In this document: positions 13,801 to 23,951 of the stretch, piece after piece | How the letters are laid out: each line of letters starts with the position of its first letter | How positions within the stretch are numbered: position 1 is the stretch's first letter | Source: Trileptium ribeirensis | Lineage: Eukaryota; Nematoda; Enoplea; Enoplida; Thoracostomopsidae | Assembly (NCBI GenBank): GCA_030248225.1 | Contig: JASANE010021126.1 | Coordinates: 1 to 64,000, forward strand | Direction: 5' to 3' | DNA: 64,000 bases | Notes under the pieces: generated by a model | Database searches by the model: none | Told to the model about the DNA's origin: nothing | Seen by the model: only the letters and a program-made list of their open reading frames with translations | Program-made: the position numbers and the translations under genes

Positions 13801-14592
13801 GCCGTAACCGATGAACATCCGTATTTGGGGATGTCAGTCGAGGACCTGCGGACTATTACTCCGGGACCCAACTATAATAGTAGCAATTATTATTATCATC
13901 GATATGCCAAGTCTAGTGAACCAAATATCAAACCGGATTCCAACGAAACAGAGTCAATAGACACCGGGATTGTGAATCATCTAAGCGTGTCTGGTACAGC
14001 AGCAGCTGTTGCTTCCGATTCAGGATGTGTCACGGAGCACTCGAGTTTAAGCAACGTCGCACCAACACCTTCACCACCAGCACCACCACGACCACAACCA
14101 TTGACAACATCGCTGCGTCCTTTGACCCCGACATCAACTAGCGCCGCTGAGCCCATTGTAGTCGAATCCGCAGCAGCTCAGTATGCTCAAGAGAATTTAT
14201 TCAACCATTATCGGGAACAAGAACAACTGTACTCCCGAAACGGTACAAATAATGATAGGGCCAGCGCGGCGACGGCAAACGAGGAGTTGGGCGTAGTTGG
14301 ACACAGCGAAGACGCGGCGGTGGCGCCGGCGATATTCGTTCATGACGGAAGTCATGTTTCAGCCGCTGACGTGTTCGACAATCCAACGTCGTCTGCCGAG
14401 CCGCGCGGCGAGCCAACGAGCTCACTAATTGTTGGCGACATTGACTGTGGTAGCTCAACGGATGGTTGTAGTGGCGGCGGCGGTGACGAAGCGGATATCG
14501 ACGACGACGACGGCAGCTGTTGTACGACGACGAGTAGCAGCGCTCGGACGCTGACCGGAGGAATAATTGTGTTGCCGACGCAGTCGGAATAA
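4814..14592 (+). CDS. SLC22-type organic ion transporter, last six exons (5' partial)
   Basis: A major facilitator superfamily solute carrier of the SLC22 (organic cation/anion transporter) type, expected in the plasma membrane. Exons are 4814-4905, 5961-6202, 7424-7605, 8860-8999, 10683-10787 and 13713-14592. Each is bounded by AG and GT, the phases agree across all five junctions, and together they give 546 residues plus stop. Exon 1 and the start of exon 2 carry TM7 (VLVVRTAIVFVIW...LIYYGISL), which matches the SLC22 TM7 pattern. Exon 2 holds TM8 (about 60-81), the GRKKS loop motif (83-87) and TM9. Exon 3 holds TM10, the family signature ASELYPTVIRNT and TM11. Exon 4 holds TM12 and FLPETMNQPLPET. 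Exons 5 and 6 encode about 327 residues after the membrane core: a Tyr/Gly stretch, a basic ERRSRHDDEDYH block and a long Ser/Thr/Pro/Asp-rich, probably disordered tail. Such a tail is much longer than usual for SLC22 proteins. TM1-TM6 and the first exons lie upstream and were not found. The substrate cannot be predicted. Confidence 0.9.
6203..6740 (+). repeat. Dispersed repeat R1, copy in SLC22 intron 2
   Basis: This stretch shares a long series of blocks with 11150-11700 (plus), 13380-13600 (tail only, plus) and 32090-32800 (minus). Shared blocks are a CGATAGC..GATGATGT..CCTTTAGTTGAA start, GGGTTCTTTG..AATT..GGCCGTACGG, GCGACACAGGCTT..CATC, GATCTACAAC and GGCTGAATACAATGG. Identity looks moderate, so the copies are old. 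I see no open frame or domain conserved between copies, so its class is unknown. Confidence 0.6.
6985..7300 (-). repeat. Decayed copy of tRNA-derived SINE-like repeat R3
   Basis: The block GGAACAAAAACTACTGA, a CCTAACCTCTGGAT..AGGACAG block and CCCCTGCTGTTTTATCACCTTAG match, in the same order, the better copy at 22985-23345. The tRNA-like head is more degraded here. Confidence 0.5.
9115..9885 (+). repeat. Dispersed repeat R2, plus-strand copy
   Basis: It opens with GTCTGTCTGTCCGTCCG and continues with many TAATTAGCTAATT-like palindromic blocks and CCGGGGTTTTC.ATGTCGCT. The reverse complement of much of it appears at 57840-58345. It is non-coding and lies in an SLC22 intron. Class unknown; a non-autonomous DNA element is possible because of the many short inverted blocks. 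Confidence 0.6.
11150..11700 (+). repeat. Dispersed repeat R1, copy in SLC22 intron 5
   Basis: Same block order as the copy at 6203-6740: TTTGTTCGATAGC..GATGACGATGTGCC, GGGTTCTTTGGCAATT, GCGACACAGGCTT, GATCTACAATCTTG, GGTTTCAGTGG. No conserved open frame was seen. Confidence 0.6.
12104..12762 (+). repeat. Cluster of poly-C tracts in a repeated (T)ACCCn(C)GACCA motif
   Basis: About five to six C-tracts (roughly 4 to 12 C) occur near 12106, 12265, 12410-12450, 12583 and 12737. Most are preceded by TTTTAC or TTAC and followed by GACC or CGACC. The fixed flanks suggest copies of one diverged unit and not independent slippage. Confidence 0.6.
13380..13680 (+). repeat. R1 tail copy with CTCGCTTGC-type end
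   Basis: Holds GGTAGGCTGAATACGATGGTTTGG and GGTTTAGGGTCGACGAGG, as in the other R1 copies. It ends with AGGTGATTAAACAAAATAA and TTTCACCCTCGCTTGCCAG, which recur in reverse at 31970-32050. A 12-bp perfect palindrome CCTGTTAACAGG is at about 13601-13612. Confidence 0.5.
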
Positions 14593-14924
14593 TGTCAGTA
14601 CCGCATAGCCCACTGCGGCGTGCAGACAGCGACTGGATTTGAGTGAAAATGAGTGTTTGGGAAGAGGTGTCTTTGTACGAATAACGTCCAACTTGTCTTA
14701 AAAACGTGCTCGCTGAACCCGGAGAACCGGTGGTTCTAATCCATAGGCGCTCTGAATGACTTATGGGACAATTTTTACTATTATTGACGCAACGATGTCG
14801 TCCTAGTGACGTTTTCTTGATCGGAGGTATGAAGGTATTATGATTGGTATGCACATAAGTGTTTGTTAAGGCTGTGTATATGTAATAATGATAACAACTA
14901 CTGTGGGTAATGCTTAAGGTGATG

Positions 14925-14930
14925 AATAAA
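14925..14930 (+). terminator. Polyadenylation signal AATAAA of the SLC22 gene
   Basis: AATAAA occurs 333 bases after the TAA stop at 14590-14592, a normal distance for a 3' untranslated region. It is the first canonical hexamer downstream on this strand that I noticed. Confidence 0.5.
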
Positions 14931-14976
14931 CAAATACGATATACTGCACGTGATTACCTTTGGATATCAGGATGAG

Positions 14977-15210
14977 TTATCTCAGTAACTGATGATTGTG
15001 GTAAGCGCTCAGAATTAATGGTTCAGACGCCCGGACAGCTGCGGCAGCTTATTTCTACTTGCTTGCAATGGCGTGATACGATGCGATTTTGTTATCTCAG
15101 TAATTGACGATGGTGGGAAACGCACAGAATTGATGGCTCAGATGCCTGGGCAGCTGCGACAGCTTATTTCTACAGTGTCTTGCAATGTCATGATACGATG
15201 CGATTTTGTT
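14977..15210 (+). repeat. Two-copy tandem duplication, period about 115-117 bp
   Basis: TTATCTCAGTAA at 14977 recurs at 15092, and GATACGATGCGATTTTGTT at 15075 recurs at 15192. In between, both copies carry CAGAATT.ATGG.TCAGA and a CAGCTGCG.CAGCTTATTTCTAC block. The copies differ by roughly one base in eight. Confidence 0.8.
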
Positions 15211-18200
15211 GCTTCACAAACGACGCAGTTTGGACGTTTTACATTTTACTGGTTAAAAATCAACCTTGCGCGTATTTCAATGAACAAAAATTTTTCCTAA
15301 TGCCAGCAGCTAGTAAGTGGCCTGGAAAATTATTAAACTGTTTTATGTTTTTGAGGTTGGAATACACCACCGGGTTTTTGCTATGGGGGCTGCCCTCATA
15401 TCCGGCCACTGAACCCTACATCCCATTGGCCAGTCCACCCGCATCTCGATGCTTGACGCCATATTTTTTACTTTGACCCCGTAATTTTTATCTTCGACGG
15501 AGGTAAGGTGCTATTTTCACGAATTTTGAAACTTACTGCCGATCCCAGTCATAGATTGCGTTAATAGTGCCGCATATAATACGATACGTAAATACATAAT
15601 ATAATGCATATATATTATGACTCAATTACCAATTATTGCCTACCTCGAAAGCTCTCCGCCTCTTGTTGCCTAAACCCGCCGGAATCACAACAGCACATTA
15701 CACATTGTTTGCCTTTCTAAAGACTCGTTGTCAGGATTTGATTTACTCTGATTACCCGTTATCGGGCACTTAACGCGACTGACGCGATCATTGCATTCTC
15801 ATTGTGGTAGCTGTCTACCAGACTAGTTGAGTTTCGGAAAAGGCTTAAAGTAACTATTTGGGAAATATCTAAGGAACGATGGTTGGTGTTTGATTAAAAA
15901 TCACAGCACAAATTGTATCCACCAAAAGAGCCACAAAACGCAAGTTACCCGTCAACATTCTTCTACCTAAGATATTAGATAGATACAGCTGTTGTAGTCA
16001 GAATTAAGTGATCAAAAATCGCTATTTTCGATCAATTTCGATCGTTTTCGTTTAAAAGAAAATCGATCGCTTGCGATTAGCAAGGTTTTCGCGAGTTTTT
16101 AATGAGTTTTTAATGTTCAAAATTTTCAAAGTTATTCCTTTTGCCAATCATCGACGAAAATACGTTACCTATTAAAGTATCCCAATAATTGTATATTATT
16201 TTCGCAGAGTGCAATTTTGAGCTCATATTCAGAGCAACAGGAAAGTTTGAACGTCTGATCATACCTACGCAGTTAATAATACGGCTAGATTGTTATTTAA
16301 ATGCATGGATGGGTGCATCACAATCTAGGATTTTTTGGGATCAGCCCCAGAATTTTCATTCCGGAGCCAATTCTTTTCAAATCAGACCCAAGCTGGAAAC
16401 AGTGAAATTTTGCCGCAATTTGATTTAAATCGCCAATTTTGAGAAATATATTATTACAGTAATTTTTCTTTATACTTCACAACTTTTCCTTACAATTATT
16501 TTGTAATTAAGTTTATACTGGCCTCTCCAAAATGGGAGGATCCCCCAACCGCAAAAATCCCCACATGTTCACCCCCGCCCTACTCCAAGAAATCCCTAAT
16601 GTTTGATATTGATACAGAACATACAATTACAAAAACAAAAATAGTCATATGAAGACTTGTTAGTAGCATCGGTGTAATTTACAAAGACATTGCCAAATCT
16701 ACATGTAGCGAAAAGCTTAAAAATATGCGGAAAAATTGAAATTTCGCCCCGTCCACGCTCCAAATTTCCTCCGAGAATGAACATTCGGCCACCTCCTTGG
16801 AAACGTCAGTAATAATCGCTATAATTTTCCACGAGGGGGAAGGAAATGGATCTGTAACCGTGTATTTATTATCGTAACAGTTTGTGTGTAAAAACACACA
16901 TTTTCCTGCTCCCAGACACAGAAGTGCTTTCTCAGACGCAGTTTGGACCCAATGTCCATTATGAAAGAAATCTTGATCAAAACTGCGGTACCGCAATGTT
17001 TGGTAGGCTGACACGAGGGAGCAGCAATTCGAGCGGGAGGGGTGGTGGGGACCAATTTTCGGCAGAAATAGCTATTTTCCCTGGTCCGTAACTTAGCATG
17101 ATCGATGGTGCTGGTCGATGGCACGACATTCGTGTTCCATTATATAGTTGACGAAATGTTCGTCGCATCATATACATAGATAATTGCTGCGATTATGAAT
17201 TATTTGTTAATAAATATATGCGATGGCGGGCACTGGTAGTCGAAAGCACCGTAGGCTAACAGATGGTTTCATTTCCTAATAGACCTCGGTTGACGTGAAT
17301 TGCAGTATTTGCATTTGAAAATGAAGTTCAGACATGTTTTTGTTAGGTTAATGCTGTCTTTTGGTGTTTTCGACTATGTAGTTCCCACCATCGTTTCTGT
17401 ATATTTGTTATTAGTAAATAATTCATAATCGGAATAATTCATGTTTCAAAGCTGCGGTCCCTGCGCGTTGTATGTATTGCCTCCATGACTATTGTGTGAC
17501 AATAGATATGTTGGTTTAAACTGTAGAGGAATTATTATCGGGGTACGTACTTTGTTTCATGCATAAGTCGCGTTTTCCCGAAGCATTTTGCTAAGTCGAT
17601 GGTGATTCAGTACCTACTTGACGCCGGTGTGACACGCCACCGATATTGGGGCTAGATATCTAATTGTTTGTGAGAAGAAATATTGTTTAAAGTACATGCA
17701 TATTTTTTTGTGAACCCAGGAGGATGTTTTAAGCTTTTTGCTCCGATTACTTATGGGCACCGGGGATATTGGTACGTATTGTGCTTGGTGCCAGTGTTTC
17801 ACAGTTCGTATGTAGAAATATTTTCAAGCTTGGACAAATTTATATATATAATCGGATTTGTTTATAGCCAACCATTTATTTAAATTTAGCACTCTGGGTC
17901 ATAGACGTATTGTATTTAAACTGGATAGAAAAACAACGTTAGATGACACTAAGATCCAGGCTCGCAGGCGTAATAATCCAAGTTGAAACCCATGTCGTAT
18001 AACTTTAAAGCCTCACCCATTTACTGGCCCAGTGGGGTTGTCCTGCAAACGATTGGATCATGCAAAGTATCTGATATCCCTAAGTTATATTCCCCAAAAT
18101 TTTTTGCAATAAATTGTGATGAAAACTAGCGGAAAAGAGAAATGTAAAGGGTGTAATGAGAAATTTTTTTGGCTAGCCTCGCCCGAACGATCCAAGCCTC

Positions 18201-18420
18201 CACTCGAAGGCAGACGTATCCTGGCTATTCACCGCACCGTTTCTTCCTCCTCGTGATTACTGAATGAGCACGAGGAACGTAATTGCTCCTCGTGAGCCAA
18301 TATTCGAGCATAATTATTTTTCTAATGTATTCAGCGTTGTGTTGTTGTATTACTTTAAGCGCTTTAATTATTTTTTGTGTATCGTTAAAACACATTCATT
18401 GATATATACATATATATGTG
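15211..18420. other. Intergenic DNA without a recognised gene
   Basis: No supported exon. At 16508 ACTGGCCTCTCCA resembles 41575 and the ends of a MITE-like family described below. GC-richer parts at 16720-17180 have open frames on both strands but no recognisable domain or splice context. Confidence 0.4.
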
Positions 18421-18429
18421 TATAATATT

Positions 18430-18640
18430 TTATTGTTGTGAAGGAAATTGTTCGATTTTTTCTAATATTACGACGTAGTCCCGTTTTCGTACAATGATCG
18501 TTGTGGTTCGCCGCTTTTTGTCGGCGGAGCTTCTTTTTATTAGTTTGCCGACGGCGGTTTTCGTCGTTGCGACTGATCTTGACCAAATGCTCGGTCTTTT
18601 ACATAACATACTTACCAGAAATGCCGACTCGATCCGCCAT
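18430..18640 (-). other. Possible small minus-strand gene (59-codon frame, or first exon plus intron)
   Basis: On the minus strand GGAAGGATGGCGGATCGAG gives a good start context (ATG at about 18636), followed after eight codons by a strong donor GTAAGTATG. Alternatively a 59-codon frame starts at the ATG inside that donor (about 18610) and ends with TAA at 18430-18432. That frame is basic (RSSADKKRRTTTIIVRKRDY). An AATAAA (18429-18434, minus) overlaps the stop. It is GC-richer than its surroundings. No family is recognised; it may be chance. Confidence 0.2.
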
Positions 18641-18649
18641 CCTTCCCGA

Positions 18650-21600
18650 GTCTTGTTTGTAACGAATTATTGAAAAATTAATATTCATCAAATAAAATAA
18701 ATTCACTTTATAAAATAAAATATAGGAAAGAGTTACAGCTTAACATGTATATATATGTGCTGCTTAAGTATCATCCACATAAGGTGTGATTACACGCCCA
18801 CAGTTTAATCAAAATTACTAATCTCAAATGCTATGAATTTTTGCGGAGAATAGAACCATAGAAAGCATAAGAAAAGGTTTTTGAAAACTATAACGTGGAA
18901 ATTTCGAAATATAGCAACTTTGATTTTAGCTTTACTCTAATCTTAATTATTAATAAGGATAGTGTCAGAAAATGTTGACAGAAAAAGTGGGGATTCAAAC
19001 TGGGAATAAGCTATAATTATTAACACGGGTTTTGCCTCTTGAATAATACATTATATACTAGACTGAGGCGTATTACTACTATTTATTTGTGGATGGCGGT
19101 AGGATCAGAAGGCGAACGATAGACTGGATCTTGATTAGACTTCATAGTTAATACATTGGCTGGGTTGAGATATTGTGTGTTGTTGGGGTTTCTTCTTTTG
19201 TTCCGTCAGTCCTAAATTATTGTTTTATATTTTTGTAAATCTGATCAATAATTTTTTGTAGTTTAGAAATTATTTTCTTTCTTTTGTTATAATGTTATTA
19301 TGTTTTTTATGATTGTGTGTGTGTATATATATACTTACTTAGAATTATGAAATAATTGCCGGTCGGGTAGCGGCGATGTTTTCGGTTCATAACGAAATTA
19401 TAGGCGTTTGCAATAATCAAAGCTTTGTAGAGGCCTAAATGAAATGAAATAGGGCTTAAGTTAAAAAATATCCTAAAGCCAAAATGAAAAATATGTTCAG
19501 ATCGTCTGTTTTTGCCGAGGACTCGGAAACTGCAAGTCCTTCTACAACTCCTGCTGTTTTCAAATTATTATTCTCTGGACACTTTTTTGTGTATTACTTA
19601 AAACAGGAACGTTTTGTAAGTATGAATTTTTATACCACGCTACGTTTTCAGGAATATACATGTTATGTAAGCAATTTGTATAGCACCATGAAAACGACAA
19701 GAGATGTGGTAAAAATTGGAACGGCTCAGTTATTTTCGTCAAGATCAAAGTTTAATGAAGCCGTAAAATTCATGCTGAGTATTCGCGATATATTAAGCCC
19801 AAGCTTACCATATGTGTATAAATCTGTATCTGTAGCTTAATATTACCACGGGGCTATCGTATGAAGTGCACCTTACTAAAGGCCAACTTGTTCACAACCA
19901 TATAAAATGTACGGTCCGTGAAGCTACATATGAGCCGGGGTTTGGAGTTAAGAATCACTCTGGTTGAACATAGAAAGCTCTTAGCAGAACAACGTAGCCT
20001 ATAACTACGTCATTTTACAATATCACCCGTTTAATCTCGATATACATAACATATTCTATGTGTCCACGGGGGAGGGGACAACCAGTCACCACTAGTTTTG
20101 GGCAACGGACGGTTTCGAAATCAAACGATTGGCGGTCGGACAACGCCCGGCCGATGGCTCAACCCAATGGGCGGCTGACTGCTAAGAAGCTTCTCTTACT
20201 ACGATATGAATTTCATATTCATCAATGCTTTTTTTTAGCAGTTACTATTTATAGAATGAGCCAAATCTTTCGCCTAGACTGACCATAGCTAGGCTGTAAT
20301 AAATTTAGTACTGGGTGTGAGGTCCACCTTAAGCATTGACGCATATTAGTTTAATACTAACATGTATATATGTTATATGCTAAAGTATGGCAAGATGATA
20401 CCGGTCGGTACAAAATCTGTTCATCTTGGTTATATATACATCAAAAAGCTCCAAAATTCAAATTTTTATTCGCTTGCTAAACGTGTAAACCTAGTGACTG
20501 CCATTAACTGCTGACCAACGACTTTCGCTGCTGTCAACCGCAGAAAAAGTTTAACGGCCGGAAGTTGGTCGAGAAAATATTCTGCTCGTCTATTAAAAAC
20601 CGGCTGACGCCTTTTATTGCCGTTGCCCACCTCGACCCACCAAGAGTCCAACCTCCTCCGAAATGGGAAAATAAATAACCTCATCGAGCTCAATCAGTTC
20701 TGTATCTTCAGAATTGATTAAATTCGGTCAGGGCGGAACTAAACCAAGACCCGAAAAATTTAGGGACAGTTGGGACAACTTTAAGTCACCCGCCTGCTCC
20801 AAAACCACCCATCTGTTCTCTTAGTCTGGCAAACTTTGAACTCGTACGATGTAATACATCTGCAGACCTACACACATCTGAGGGCCGTTTGCTCGAACTC
20901 TTTGATTCAACTTTGACCTAAATACCGAAACATCAACGCGGTAGAGTATTTAGTATTAAAGTACTTAAATATTGGGATAGGATACCCTCTTATCTGTTAT
21001 CATTATCAGTCATCAAACGTCAAATAGCTTCGTAATAATGTCTCACCAACTTGACGCGCATAGGACGGTAAAGTACTTTCTCCCTCCGCGATTTTTAGTA
21101 TTTTTATATGCTAGCATATGCTGGTTTATGTCCGATTATTAGTACTTGAGACAATTTAGCGCTGGTGTTTACGACGAAACTGACGTGTTTCTGCTCACTA
21201 TACACCCACCCCATCACAGTAAAGTACAATTGTTTAATCAGGAATTTATTGTTTTATTTATCTAATAAATTTTCTATTCCACAATGTATCCACGGCTTAG
21301 TTATCAATAAAATTTCTATCTGCATAATTACAATAACTATAATGAATGACATGTGATATCACTGTTGCTGTAGTATTGTATATTATTATCTGTGTGATCT
21401 GTAAAATATATATTCTTTGTATTATTTTCTTTCCAAATTCGGGTTGAATGAAACTCTAATTTACAAAAATTATAGGGACAATACAAGGATAAGTCCTATT
21501 ATTATGTCTCTGAATCAGATTCCTGGGATAGCTACGAGCCAAGTCATTTTGGAGCTTGTTGTTCGTCGGATCTTGTAAGACCATGTCGTAATGGGAAACC

Positions 21601-22980
21601 AAGGTTCATTTGTTTTGTGTGCCAAATTTTTAAAACAAATTTCTTGTGGCTTTCTAAATTTTGTCCGTTTCATTGCAGAAGTACGCATACGACTAGGACA
21701 GTGACCAAATAGTTAATTAAAACTGTTAGTGTTGGGTAAAAATCGCAACGGAGCAACTGGTTTTGTTTAGGCAAAATTGCTTCCTCGGTATTCTTTGTAT
21801 TGTTGTTAATCATAGCTGTGGCAATTGTTTATTTTAATTTTCTGTGACGTGTTTACGAGTCATGTGCATCAAGATTACTATATTCTGAAATTTATACGTA
21901 TATACGTGGTTATTACATCGGACAGTTTACTTGCTCGATATACGTACCTATTGTTAGAGTGATCAAATACAGTTGAGAATTTCGACATTTGCTATTGAGC
22001 GATATAAAAAAAGTTATATTGTTTTGGCTTCCTGCTACAGTAGCTGACTGGCTATAATTACAATGTACATGATCTTGTCTATTTTAGCCTCGTTTTAGGT
22101 ATATATACAGAAAATTTTGACTAAAAATCTATTGTATATATGAGGCTACAACTTTGAATTTTGTCAGTTTTTTCCATAAGATAGTTCATATGTGGGCTAC
22201 ACAGAATCAGAAATGAATTCTCGAATGGTTGACAAAATGTTTCGTTACACTGGAAGTATTACCAACGGCGTACTAGATCAGTAACCCAAGCATGATCTAG
22301 TTCTATCTATACAATTATGATTGTTTTAATATCGGCATCGAGTCTGTTTCTTGTGTTAAGCACAGTATATTGCAGGCGCAACCTTAGGCAGTATTCAGTC
22401 ATTCCAAAGAATTCATTCGGAGAATCGATCGCACACGGCGGAATCCATTTCAGCGTCAAAACGAGACGACTTATATATCAATCATCCAAGTTCTAAAACG
22501 ACGACACTTTAAGTTAGATTCTATTCTATGTGTCAAGGAAATATTAGTGTCAGGTAATCAAAGATGACACACTTTAGCCGATCATGAAGCATAATAGTGA
22601 TTGATACATCTAGACATGGTGTACGTAACATCATAAAAGCATGCAGGATATAAATTTCGAAGTTTACAAGGCACATAGGAGTAAGGGTTACCCTTACAAG
22701 TTTTGTCTTCTCTCACCCCCTCGACCACGCTCCCTACCTTAACCCTCCGACACCATGAAGTCCCTCAAGCGACCGACCTATAGTTAATATACATTATGGG
22801 TAAATATTTATATAACAATTTAGGCGTACAACGAGATTGGAATATCCTGCTTTTAAGTTTTTGCAAATACAAATCAAATCTTAATAGTGCTCTTACTTTG
22901 GCATCCCCGTAAAAAGCTTACACTTTTGAAATTGGCAGTTTGAATAATGCTTTAGCCGAAATGTTCAGTTTTCGCTATTG
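18650..22980. other. Intergenic DNA without a recognised gene
   Basis: AT-rich sequence with microsatellite-like TA and TG runs (for example near 19315-19335). Open frames at 19484-19840 (plus), 20058-20282 (plus) and 20466-20693 (minus) show no domain, splice context or family resemblance that I can name. Confidence 0.4.
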
Positions 22981-22984
22981 TTAC

Positions 22985-23345
22985 GAAGTGCTTGCTTCGG
23001 GTTTTTGACCTTTCAATATTTTTTACGTGGTACATTTTCATGCTAAACATTTGACAAATCGTAAAAATTTAGGGTTGTGGTAAAAATAGGATTAATAAGA
23101 TTAATTGCGGTGGAACAAAAAACTACTGAAAACGCTAAAAGGTATCGACGAATATTGAAGCCATAACCTATGGATAGGTAGGACAGCCCAGCGCGCTATG
23201 CCACTCCGCCACGTTTGTCCTCGGATCATTTGATTGACATGCAATTCCAATTTAAAATAGTTTCCGAAACACTATGAAGGCAAAATTTAAAATATTACCA
23301 ACCCCTGCTCTTTTAACGTCTTAGTCGATTATATGTATACTTAAA
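22985..23345 (-). repeat. tRNA-derived SINE-like repeat R3
   Basis: On the minus strand the segment around 23150-23225 reads GTGGCGGAGTGGCATAGCGC, close to a type-II (Ser/Leu-like) tRNA A box and D arm. A degenerate B-box region (GGCTTCAATATTCG) follows. Unrelated tail sequence follows and is shared with 6985-7300. This is the expected layout of a tRNA-derived SINE, although no clear poly(A) tail or target duplication was seen. Confidence 0.55.
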
Positions 23346-23951
23346 ATATATATTTAACTTATTCGTACGATAGGCCAAACATTGAAATCTTAACCTAGGT
23401 AATGGTTATTACCAAGAGTTAATGAAATTATAGCAAAATCTATTGTGAGTTTCAGTATATATATAATATACATTTATTCAAACAATAACAAACAAAAATT
23501 TGATACACTTTCTGAACGCAAAACTGGTTCAACCACTGAAAATAAATTCAATCGCTATTATGTATGCTCTGTGCCTGTGCCACTGCTATTGCAAGCGATG
23601 GCGTCTCTGGTGGTAATAACAAATAACTAAATAACATAATTTCATGACTATTTGGGTGCTACATTGTTATAAAAACATGACACAACGCTAAGCTTCAAAA
23701 CTTGAATGCGCACTTTCGCAATATTTTGATTAAACAATTTTTCAACAAAGAAATTCGAAAAATAAGTCTCTTCTTCTCACGAATTATTCTGTGAAACCGT
23801 CATCACGCCTAGATAATTTAGACTAGAAATCTGCGGTCTAGTGTTCCAATATTGCAGATCAGAAGATGATCCAGTCAACAAAACAATAATTGCATGAGAA
23901 CTGAATAAAAATTTTGTCCTCAAAATAGTTGATTTCAAAAATTATAACTCA

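Noticed and set aside
14201..14854. 217-codon minus-strand open frame over the SLC22 last exon
   Set aside because: It is the antisense of a spliced, in-phase coding exon with low-complexity codons.
18240..18300. Hairpin built on CCTCGTG / CACGAGG
   Set aside because: The stem is only about 7 bp with a third partial copy; chance is likely.
19484..19840. 118-codon plus-strand open frame
   Set aside because: AT-rich composition and no recognisable motif; kept only as part of an intergenic description.
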